Position numbers and translations under genes: made by a program
Notes under the pieces: model-generated
Told to the model about the DNA's origin: nothing
The model's database searches: none
The model's input: the letters and a program-made list of their open reading frames with translations, nothing else
Origin: Paraburkholderia sp.
GTDB taxonomy: Bacteria > Pseudomonadota > Gammaproteobacteria > Burkholderiales > Burkholderiaceae
Length of the DNA: 56,193 bases
NCBI GenBank assembly: GCA_004322045.1
Contig: SCRN01000029.1
Span: 1 to 56,193, forward strand
Direction: 5' to 3'
Shown: positions 49,639 to 56,193 of the stretch, in pieces
Numbering within the stretch: position 1 is the first letter of the stretch
How the letters are laid out: every line of letters starts with the position of its first letter

Positions 49639-52600
49639 GGTGCGTCTCCGAGGCGTCGCGCGGGCTGTGGCTGCCGTGCGCTGCGTGGCCCGCGTGGCCG
49701 AGTTGTCTCGCCAATGTCTGCGCACGTTCGTCGTGCGGCATGCCCGCGGCCGGCGCGATGCGCCAGATTGCGAACGGCCGATCCGGCTCGATTTGCACGT
49801 GGTGGCGGCGCCCGCGCCACTCGGTGCGCGCACCGGTCACGAGATCGGTTACGGCAAGCTCGTCCCATTCCTGCATGCGCCAGTGCTCGAACGCATGCGA
49901 CGGCAGTTCGATATCGGCCTCTTGCGCCGCGAACGGGTCGAGGCTGATCGCGACGACGACCACGTTCTCGCGTGACGGCGTCGCTTTCTCGAAGAACAAG
50001 ATGCGATCGTTGTGCGCGGTGAGAAAGGTGAGGCCGAGGTGCGAGTGCAAGGCGGGATTGGCGCGCCTCACGCGGTTGAGCAGGGTGATGACGTCGACGA
50101 TGTTGCCGGGACGGTGCCAATCCCATGCGCGCAGTTGATATTTCTCCGAGTCCAGATACTCCTCGCTACCCGGCAATGCGGCCGCTTCGCAAAGCTCGAA
50201 GCCGCTGTAGATGCCCCACAGTCCCGACAAGGTTGCGGCCAACGCCGCGCGGATCATGAAGCCCGCTCGCCCTTGAGCCTGCAAATGGCGCGGATTGATG
50301 TCAGGCGTGTTGACGAAGAAGTTCGGCCGGAAGAATTCGCGCACGTCGGTTTGCGTGAGTTCGGTCAGGTATTCGGTGAACTCGCGCTTGGACTCGCGCC
50401 ACGTGAAGTACGTATAGGACTGCGAAAATCCGAGCTTCGCGAGCCGATACATGAGGCGCGGGCGCGTGAATGCCTCCGACAGGAAGATCACGTCCGGATC
50501 GCGTGCGCGAATGTCGGCGATCATCCACTCCCAAAACGGCAGCGGCTTCGTGTGTGGATTGTCGACGCGGAAGATGCGCACGCCGGCATCGACCCAGAAT
50601 GCGATGATGTCGCGCAATGCGAGCCACAGGGCCGGTTTCGCATCGTGCGCGTAGAACTCGGGGTTGACGATGTCCTGATACTTCTTCGGGGGGTTTTCCG
50701 CGTAGCGCAGGGTGCCGTCGGGGCGCCAAGCGAACCACGTCGCGTATTCGGTCAGCCACGGATGATCCGGTGCGCATTGGATCGCGAAATCGAGCGCTAT
50801 CTCGAGCCCGTGCGCATGCGCGGCGGCGAGCATGCGCTTGAAGTCGTCGAGCGTGCCCAGTTCCGGGTGAACCGCGGTATGGCCGCCTTCGCTGCTGCCG
50901 ATCGCATACGGGCTGCCGACATCGCCCGGTTGCGCATTGAGCGTGTTGTTGCGGCCCTTGCGGTTGATCTTGCCGATCGGGTGAATCGGCGGGAAGTAAA
51001 GCACGTCAAAGCCCATTTCGCGGATGCGCGGCAATTGTGCGATGACGTCGTCGAACGTGCCATGACGCGAAGGGTCCCCACTCATCGAGCGCGGGAATAT
51101 TTCATACCAGCTTGCGAAGCGCGCAGCGGCGCGTTCGGCGTCGATGCGGTAAATCGTGGCGTCGCGAGATAGGAACGGCCGATGTCGCGCTTTGGCGACG
51201 GTTTCGGCCGTTTCGGGCGCGAGCAAGACCTCGAGCCGCGCCGTTGCATTCGCATTCGAAAAGCGCAACGCGATGCGCTTGAGCTCCGCGATCGCCGCAT
51301 GCCGAGCGGCATGCTCGCGATGTTCTTGATGGATCTGCTGTTGCGCACCCGTTTCGTCGGCCGTCTCGGCTTCCGCCAGCACGCGCGCAAGCAAATGACG
51401 CGCTTCTTCTAGTTCGAGCTCGACCGTTTGATGGGCGTCGAGCTTCTTGCGGATGTGATCGGCGAGCGAGGCGAAATCGTCGCGCCACGCAATCACCGTG
51501 AATTCGTAGCGTCCCACGCGCGAGAGCGTGATGCGGCCTTGCCAGAGATCGAGCCCGGCCGGCTCCGCGGGCCGCATGGGCGCCTCGTGCCAAGCGGTTT
51601 CGTCGGCTGCACGCCAGATGACGGCTGCGGCGATCTTATCGTGGCCTTCGCCGAAGATCGCGGCACCGATGTCGATCGCCTCGCCGACGACGCGTTTGAC
51701 GACAAAGCGAGCGCCGTCGACCGAGGGCGTCACGCTCTCGATAGCGATGCGCGGGGCGGCGATCGCCTCCATCGCCGAAGCGGTTGCCGCGCGTTTGGAG
51801 GTACGCGGCGTCGCCACCCGGGGGCACGGCCGAGCACGATAAAGGCGCGCCTCGCCCGGGGCCAGTGCGAATGCCTGCAGAGGTTCAGGCGGCGTCGTGC
51901 AAGGCTCGGCCAAGGGCTTGAACGCCATGAAATCGCCGGGCACGCCATCGAGAAAAAGTGCGGGTTCGACGAACGCCGGGCGGCTTAGATTGGGGTTCGC
52001 GAGCAGCAGCACGGCTTCTCGCGCGCCGCGCAAATCGGGGCATTCGCCGCGCAGCACGGCTGCGACGTTGGCGCCCGCGGCCGATAACTGACGCACCTCG
52101 CCCACGGTGGCGAGCAGCGAGGTTTGCCGTTGCAGCGCATTGGCCTCGCGCACGGCAGCCGACAAGTCGAAGCGAGCGCTCGCGCATGCGTCGCGATAGC
52201 GCGCGGCGCTGCCGGTCGTGGGCGAGAGCGGTTCGGCGACACCGAATTCGAAACCCATCGGCATGAGCCAGCCCGTGCCGAGCGCGACGCTGGCGGCGAG
52301 CGCGCGGCGATACGCCCGCTCGATCGCGGCCGCGTCGGCCGCATAAGCGAACTCGCTGGCGAGGCGCGGCCCGTAGGGCGCTTCGGGAAAGGCGATCGGT
52401 GCGCCTACGCGCGCGAGCGCTGCATGTTCATCGGCCAGCCAGTCTTCGCGGAAATCCCACCAGCGCACCGATGAAAAGACGCTGTCGAACCCTACCGGCG
52501 CGAGCCGCGCAAGATCGCCGCGCGCGAGCCCGGGCGTGGACGCAAGCAGGCGTACGTTCTCGCATTTGGCGCGCACGGCCGTGCTCAATTCTCGCCAAGC

Positions 52601-53137
52601 GTCGACGGGCACGTGATGCGGCGAATCGAAGCGAAACCCCGCGACGCCTGCGTCGCTCAGCGCCATGAGGCGCTCGCACCACCAGGCTGTCCATTGCGTT
52701 ACCGCATGCGGATCGCCGAAGTTCACATACGCTGCGTTGTCCTCGTGCCGCACGTGTCGGGGGTCGAGTCGAACCTGGGCCGGCTCGTAAGGGTGAAACC
52801 ATTGCGGATGCGTGCGCATGAGCGCGCCGTCGGCCGCAACGCGATCGAGCACGATGTCCAGAAGGAGCCCCAGCCCTTGCGCCTGCGCCGCCTGCGCGAG
52901 CCGGCGCAGCGTGTCATCGGCGCCGCCGGTGGCTTCGAAGAGGGGATGCAGCCGTGTATGGTCGGCGACGAGCTGCAGGTGAGCGGCATGCCCCGTGGCG
53001 AACGGCGAGCCGATCAGAACGTGATCGAAGCCGAGCGCCGCCGCGCGCTCGAACTGAGCCGGCCAAGCCGCGAGCGGCCCAACGAGCAACGGGTGAATAA
53101 AGTAAATCCGCGGCGCATACGTATGACGATGTTCCAT
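49628..53137 (-). CDS. glgE: GlgE maltosyltransferase with extra N-terminal amylase-like pseudo-domain
   Basis: Polymerises maltose 1-phosphate into alpha-1,4-glucan. 1169 residues, against roughly 650-700 for standard GlgE. Residues about 462-1130 are GlgE: an N-terminal beta domain (RIAIESVTPSVDGARFVVKR), then SWYEIFPRSMSGDPSRHGTF, nucleophile Asp859 in GVRIFRVDNPHTKPLPFWEW, acid/base Glu888 in VIFLSEAFTRP and Asp946 in FVNTPDINPRHLQ. Residues about 8-440 are a second GH13-like barrel: DIVLDRVA (94-101), GVAGFRFDSPHHV with Asp171, but the acid/base position reads LLASTPG with no Glu. It looks non-catalytic. Start MEHRHTYAPRIYF at 53137; a codon at 53179 would add 14 residues. First gene of the cluster. 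Confidence 0.94.
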   Translation of the reverse strand: MEHRHTYAPRIYFIHPLLVGPLAAWPAQFERAAALGFDHVLIGSPFATGHAAHLQLVADHTRLHPLFEATGGADDTLRRLAQAAQAQGLGLLLDIVLDRVAADGALMRTHPQWFHPYEPAQVRLDPRHVRHEDNAAYVNFGDPHAVTQWTAWWCERLMALSDAGVAGFRFDSPHHVPVDAWRELSTAVRAKCENVRLLASTPGLARGDLARLAPVGFDSVFSSVRWWDFREDWLADEHAALARVGAPIAFPEAPYGPRLASEFAYAADAAAIERAYRRALAASVALGTGWLMPMGFEFGVAEPLSPTTGSAARYRDACASARFDLSAAVREANALQRQTSLLATVGEVRQLSAAGANVAAVLRGECPDLRGAREAVLLLANPNLSRPAFVEPALFLDGVPGDFMAFKPLAEPCTTPPEPLQAFALAPGEARLYRARPCPRVATPRTSKRAATASAMEAIAAPRIAIESVTPSVDGARFVVKRVVGEAIDIGAAIFGEGHDKIAAAVIWRAADETAWHEAPMRPAEPAGLDLWQGRITLSRVGRYEFTVIAWRDDFASLADHIRKKLDAHQTVELELEEARHLLARVLAEAETADETGAQQQIHQEHREHAARHAAIAELKRIALRFSNANATARLEVLLAPETAETVAKARHRPFLSRDATIYRIDAERAAARFASWYEIFPRSMSGDPSRHGTFDDVIAQLPRIREMGFDVLYFPPIHPIGKINRKGRNNTLNAQPGDVGSPYAIGSSEGGHTAVHPELGTLDDFKRMLAAAHAHGLEIALDFAIQCAPDHPWLTEYATWFAWRPDGTLRYAENPPKKYQDIVNPEFYAHDAKPALWLALRDIIAFWVDAGVRIFRVDNPHTKPLPFWEWMIADIRARDPDVIFLSEAFTRPRLMYRLAKLGFSQSYTYFTWRESKREFTEYLTELTQTDVREFFRPNFFVNTPDINPRHLQAQGRAGFMIRAALAATLSGLWGIYSGFELCEAAALPGSEEYLDSEKYQLRAWDWHRPGNIVDVITLLNRVRRANPALHSHLGLTFLTAHNDRILFFEKATPSRENVVVVAISLDPFAAQEADIELPSHAFEHWRMQEWDELAVTDLVTGARTEWRGRRHHVQIEPDRPFAIWRIAPAAGMPHDERAQTLARQLGHAGHAAHGSHSPRDASETHHEA

Positions 53138-53624
53138 CGGTCCGTTCCAGTTCGTCCGGCGATGTGGATGCACGTCCAAAGCGGCGCGGTTGGCGCGCTA
53201 GCGTGCGATCGCATCGCATTGTCAGGCGGCGCTCGATGATCCGCGCACCGGCGCGGGCGGTTCATGATGCGTCGCGCGAAAGAGGCGAAAGCACGATGCA
53301 TGCCGCTGCTCGAGAACCGAATCCCGCATCCGACGAACGAATTGCGTCGACGCCGACCAGTATGCGCGTCCGAGCCGGGGCTGGCATGCCGTTTTCGTCT
53401 GGGCGGCCTCGTTTTGGATGCGGCGGTGACGCGCCGCATCGACTAGTCTTCATGGCGAAGGGATCGGTCGCGCCGTCCGACTTATCGGTGTAAATGTGAC
53501 AGCCGACAGCCCTTTTTTACATCGCTAAGGGCCGGCCTCGATCGTGTGCGCCGTCTTACGCCAGGGTGCATGCCGTGTGCGACGGCAACCCAATGAAATC
53601 GCCACCGGGTGAAATGGAGGAGTC
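53138..53624. other. 487-bp intergenic region upstream of the glg/tre cluster
   Basis: Divergent gap that must hold the promoter of the leftward 18.5-kb cluster, but no convincing sigma70 promoter was found: the best leftward -35-like CTGACA (53225-53220) has GCTAGC at the -10 distance. TGCGATCGCA at 53204-53213 is a 10-bp palindrome seen once. GCCCTT (53509-53514) and AAGGGC (53527-53532) could form a small hairpin. Short open frames, including 53164-53493, have no family resemblance. Confidence 0.5.
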
Positions 53625-54131
53625 ATGCAAGACGTAGCCACGCAAAAAATCACGCCGTTTTTGTGGTTCGATCGCGAGGCGGAACAAGCCGCCGCGTTTT
53701 ATACATCCGTCTTCGAACGCTCGAAGATCGTCGATGTCATGCATTACGGCGAGGCGGGGCCCGGCGAGCGTGGCAGTGTCATGAGCGTGACATTCGAAGT
53801 CGACGGCCAGACGTTCATCGCGTTGAACGGCGGCCCGAATCCGCACATGGCGTTTTCGCCCGCGGTGTCGTTCTTCATCCGCTGCCGGACGCAAAACGAA
53901 GTGGATCGGCTGTGGGACAAGCTGGGCGAAGGCGGCGAACGGCTGCAATGCGGGTGGCTGCGCGACAAATTCGGCGTGACCTGGCAAGTCGTCCCGAGCG
54001 TGCTCGGCGACATGCTGCGCGACGAGGATCGCGGGCGGGCGGCACGCGTCATGCGCTCGATGATGCAAATGTTCAAGCTCGACATCGCCCAGCTGCAACG
54101 TGCATACGACGGCGACGGCGACGCCCTATGA
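53625..54131 (+). CDS. VOC family protein (PhnB/3-dmu-type glyoxalase fold)
   Basis: A 168-residue protein of the vicinal-oxygen-chelate superfamily. ITPFLWFDREAEQAAAFYTS is the characteristic N-terminal strand-helix; SVMSVTFEVDGQTFIALNGG and AVSFFIRCRTQNEVDRLWDK form the second repeat; LRDKFGVTWQVVPSVL closes the fold. This wording is that of the 3-demethylubiquinone methyltransferase-like VOC group, whose members are generally of unknown reaction. A strong GGAGG precedes the ATG. It is probably a single gene; the next gene has its own promoter. No substrate can be inferred. Confidence 0.9.
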   Translation: MQDVATQKITPFLWFDREAEQAAAFYTSVFERSKIVDVMHYGEAGPGERGSVMSVTFEVDGQTFIALNGGPNPHMAFSPAVSFFIRCRTQNEVDRLWDKLGEGGERLQCGWLRDKFGVTWQVVPSVLGDMLRDEDRGRAARVMRSMMQMFKLDIAQLQRAYDGDGDAL

Positions 54132-54154
54132 CGCTATGAATTTGCGGATCGCGA

Positions 54155-54183
54155 TTGTCTAAATGCTGCGACGCGGCTATATT
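54155..54183 (+). promoter_or_regulatory. Probable promoter of the FAD-dependent dehydrogenase operon
   Basis: TTGTCT (54155-54160), 17 bases, TATATT (54178-54183): 4/6 and 5/6 matches to sigma70 boxes with ideal spacing. It predicts a leader of about 140 bases before the gamma-subunit gene, with a small perfect hairpin CCGCCT-GGCGA-AGGCGG at 54239-54255. Confidence 0.6.
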
Positions 54184-54330
54184 CGCTGCCAGTGGGTAGG
54201 TGGGTACCGCCCGCGCATTGATCACGGATAACGAAAGACCGCCTGGCGAAGGCGGCGTTCAAGACCGGAGTCGGGGGGCGAACATCGCCGGCGTCTGCCG
54301 GTGTTGTCCTGGAAAGATGCTGGAGCCCAC

Positions 54331-54900
54331 ATGACAGATGCCCGAATTCGCCGGCCACACGACGTACCCCGCGTGAAGCCGGCTTCGACCCGCCGCGAAT
54401 TCTTGATGGGCGCTTGCGCTTCGGCTGCGGCGCTGGCTTTTTCCGCCACGATCGGGTTGCCCTTGGTTTCGCGGCGAGCGTTGGCTTTCGCGCCGCCGGC
54501 AGGCGGCGGGCTCGACGCTTTCACGGCCCTTTCGCAGCAACTGACGGGGCGCACCAAGCTCGATGCGTCGCTGGCCTCGCGCATTTACGACGCGCTTTCG
54601 AAGGCCGATAGCGCCTTCGTCTCCGATGTCACCGCACTCAATACCTGGCTCAAGACTCACGGCGGCGTGCCGAGCGACACCGTGACGGCCGCGCTCGCGA
54701 GCGAAGACGCACGTTTGTCGAAGACGATCGGGCACATCATGCGGGCCTGGTACCTCGGGCTCGTCGGCCAATTGCCGACGGTGAAGGTGCTCGCCTACGA
54801 ACACGCATTGATGTTCGATCCCGTGAACGACGTGCTGACCATCCCGTCGTATTGCAGAGATGTGCCGTTCTATTGGGCAAAAAAGCCCGCGGCCGTCTGA
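54331..54900 (+). CDS. FAD-dependent glucose/sorbitol dehydrogenase gamma (small) subunit
   Basis: A 189-residue protein with a twin-arginine signal (STRREFLMGACASAAALAFS) and a hydrophobic stretch to about residue 50. The mature part ends AWYLGLVGQLPTVKVLAYEH, then LMFDPVNDVLTIPSYCRDVP and FYWAKKP, closely like the gamma subunit of the Burkholderia cepacia FAD glucose dehydrogenase as I remember it. The gamma subunit is thought to carry the signal-less alpha subunit through the Tat system and to aid its folding. Start at 54331 follows GGAG; an upstream codon at 54301 is less likely. The alpha-subunit gene follows 104 bases later. Confidence 0.88.
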   Translation: MTDARIRRPHDVPRVKPASTRREFLMGACASAAALAFSATIGLPLVSRRALAFAPPAGGGLDAFTALSQQLTGRTKLDASLASRIYDALSKADSAFVSDVTALNTWLKTHGGVPSDTVTAALASEDARLSKTIGHIMRAWYLGLVGQLPTVKVLAYEHALMFDPVNDVLTIPSYCRDVPFYWAKKPAAV

Positions 54901-55004
54901 CTACCGCCGGCAAGGCGATGACGGCCGCGGGGGCCTGCGCATTGCTGGGCAGTCCCCGCATTTAGAAAGAACACAAGCAGGACAACGAATCAGGCGAAGC
55001 GCTT

Positions 55005-56193
55005 ATGGCAAACAACCCTTCCGCCGACGTCGTGGTGGTCGGCTCGGGCGTGGCGGGCAGTCTCGTCGCGCATCAGCTCGCTCTGGCGGGCGCCTCGGTC
55101 ATCCTTCTAGAGGCCGGGCCGCGCATCCCGCGCTGGCAGATCGTCGAAAACTTCCGCAATTCTCCAGCCAAAGCCGACTTTGCGACGCCGTATCCATCGA
55201 TGCCCTACGCGCCGCATCCGGAGTACGCGCCGGAAAACGGCTATTTGATTCAAAAGGGCGATTACCCGTACAACTCGCAGTACCTTCGGTTGGTCGGCGG
55301 CACGACCTGGCACTGGGCGGCTGCGGCATGGCGCTTGTTGCCATCGGATTTCAAGCTCAAGACCACCTACGGCGTCGGCCGCGACTGGCCGTTCCCGTAC
55401 GACACCCTGGAGCCTTGGTACTACGCAGCCGAAGTGGAGTTGGGCGTGTCCGGCCCCGACACCTCGATCGATCTCGGCTCGCCGCGCTCCAAGCCCTATC
55501 CGATGGCTCAGCTTCCGCTCTCGTACATGGACGCGCGCTTTAGCGATGTGTTGAACGCGAACGGGTTCAAGGTCGTGCCCGAGCCTGTCGCGCGCAACAG
55601 CCGCCCTTACGACGATCGGCCCACGTGCTGCGGCAACAACAACTGCATGCCGATCTGCCCCATTGCCGCGATGTACAACGGCGTTGCGCATGCGCAGAAG
55701 GCGGAGAAAGCCGGGGCGAAGTTGATACCGGAGGCGGTCGTCTACCGCATCGAAGCGGACGACAAGGGCCTCATTTCGGCCGTGCATTACAAGAACCCCG
55801 CAGGCGGCACCACGCGCGTGACGGGCAAGCTCTTCGTGCTGGCGGCCAATGGCATCGAAACGCCGAAGCTCATGTTGATGTCGACGTCGGAGAAGTTCGC
55901 CCACGGCATCGGCAATAGCTCCGATCAAGTTGGCCGCAATCTGATGGACCATCCGGGCACGGGCGTGAGTTTCCTTGCGAACGAAGCGCTATGGCCGGGG
56001 CGCGGGCCGATGGAGATGACGTCCGTCGTCAATTTCCGCGATGGGGCGTTCCGCTCCGACTATGCGTCCAAGAAGCTGCATCTATCCAATGGGGTGCCGA
56101 CGATGTCGGTGACCGCAGCGTTGCTCGATCGAGGCGTCACAGGGGCGGAGCTCGACCGGCAGATCCGCGACCGCGCGGCGCGCACGTTGACGA
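55005..56193 (+). CDS. FAD-dependent glucose dehydrogenase-type alpha subunit (GMC oxidoreductase), cut by window edge
   Basis: The first 396 residues of a GMC flavoprotein, usually about 540. The FAD-binding loop is VVVVGSGVAGSLVAHQLALA; LLEAGPRIPRW and LRLVGGTTWHWAAAAWR follow. PTCCGNNNCMPICPIAAMYN is the cysteine motif of the alpha subunits that bind a 3Fe-4S cluster and pass electrons to a multihaem cytochrome c. VLAANGIETPKLML and GRNLMDHPGTGVSF are also conserved. It lacks its own signal peptide, consistent with export together with the gamma subunit upstream. The catalytic His region and any cytochrome beta-subunit gene lie outside the window. Glucose, gluconate or sorbitol are possible substrates. 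Confidence 0.9.
   Translation, partial: MANNPSADVVVVGSGVAGSLVAHQLALAGASVILLEAGPRIPRWQIVENFRNSPAKADFATPYPSMPYAPHPEYAPENGYLIQKGDYPYNSQYLRLVGGTTWHWAAAAWRLLPSDFKLKTTYGVGRDWPFPYDTLEPWYYAAEVELGVSGPDTSIDLGSPRSKPYPMAQLPLSYMDARFSDVLNANGFKVVPEPVARNSRPYDDRPTCCGNNNCMPICPIAAMYNGVAHAQKAEKAGAKLIPEAVVYRIEADDKGLISAVHYKNPAGGTTRVTGKLFVLAANGIETPKLMLMSTSEKFAHGIGNSSDQVGRNLMDHPGTGVSFLANEALWPGRGPMEMTSVVNFRDGAFRSDYASKKLHLSNGVPTMSVTAALLDRGVTGAELDRQIRDRAARTLT

Noticed and set aside
53204-53213. TGCGATCGCA palindrome upstream of glgE
   Set aside because: A single 10-bp palindrome is expected by chance in DNA of this composition and no promoter lies at a matching distance.
53164-53493. A 109-codon rightward frame upstream of the VOC gene
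   Set aside because: Arg/Ala/Ser-rich, no ribosome-binding site, overlaps the region expected to hold the glg/tre promoter.

Overview
The window is high-GC DNA from a betaproteobacterium of the family Burkholderiaceae, most like Paraburkholderia, Trinickia or Burkholderia. This rests on protein wording and on gene order: mdh/gntR/sdhCDAB-sdhE-gltA, leuC-entericidin-leuD-leuB-asd-fimV-truA-trpF-trpB-methylase-trpA-accD-folC-dedD-cvpA-purF-metZ, and a GlgE-type alpha-glucan cluster. In Burkholderia relatives, as I recall, the first two blocks lie on the second chromosome, so the window may come from a secondary replicon. No rRNA, tRNA, insertion sequence or CRISPR array was recognised.

Layout. 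(1) 1-3.4 kb: leftward mdh, a CitE/HpcH-type CoA-ester lyase and the start of prpB, with a HutC-type GntR regulator facing away from mdh across a perfect 20-bp palindrome. (2) 3.5-8.7 kb: rightward sdhC-sdhD-sdhA-sdhB-sdhE-gltA, closed by a strong intrinsic terminator. (3) 8.7-9.65 kb: a two-gene toxin-antitoxin-like cassette of unassigned family, with a clear sigma70 promoter whose -35 box lies in a perfect inverted repeat. (4) 10-13.6 kb: a ribitol-dehydrogenase-like SDR and a leftward membrane PAS-PAS-GGDEF-EAL protein. (5) 13.9-18.7 kb: leuC, a tiny entericidin-like lipoprotein gene, leuD, leuB, a leader region with a Thr/Ile-rich 48-codon frame, and asd. (6) 18.9-32.4 kb: fimV, truA, trpF, trpB, an orphan N6-adenine DNA methyltransferase, trpA, accD, folC, dedD-like, cvpA, purF, metZ. 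(7) 32.5-34.7 kb: leftward FKBP isomerase and AraC regulator, and a rightward sensorless, degenerate histidine-kinase-like protein. (8) 34.7-53.1 kb: a tight leftward run glgE, treS-maltokinase, glgB, glgX, treZ, malQ, treY. (9) 53.6-56.2 kb: a VOC-family protein and the gamma and (cut) alpha subunits of an FAD-dependent glucose dehydrogenase complex.

How the parts work together. Blocks 1-2 supply five TCA activities plus the methylcitrate-cycle lyase. Blocks 5-6 hold leucine, aspartate-family and tryptophan biosynthesis with purine, folate and fatty-acid entry steps. Block 8 is a nearly closed loop between trehalose and alpha-glucan: TreS makes maltose, the fused kinase makes maltose 1-phosphate, GlgE polymerises it, GlgB branches it, GlgX debranches, MalQ reshuffles, and TreY plus TreZ return trehalose. 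GlgA, GlgC and OtsAB are not in the window.

Best candidates for something undescribed: the cassette at 8776-9645; the second, catalytically broken amylase-like domain on GlgE; the Thr/Ile-rich leader frame before asd; and the 20-bp palindrome between mdh and gntR. Starts were chosen by ribosome-binding sites and family N-termini. No database search was possible.
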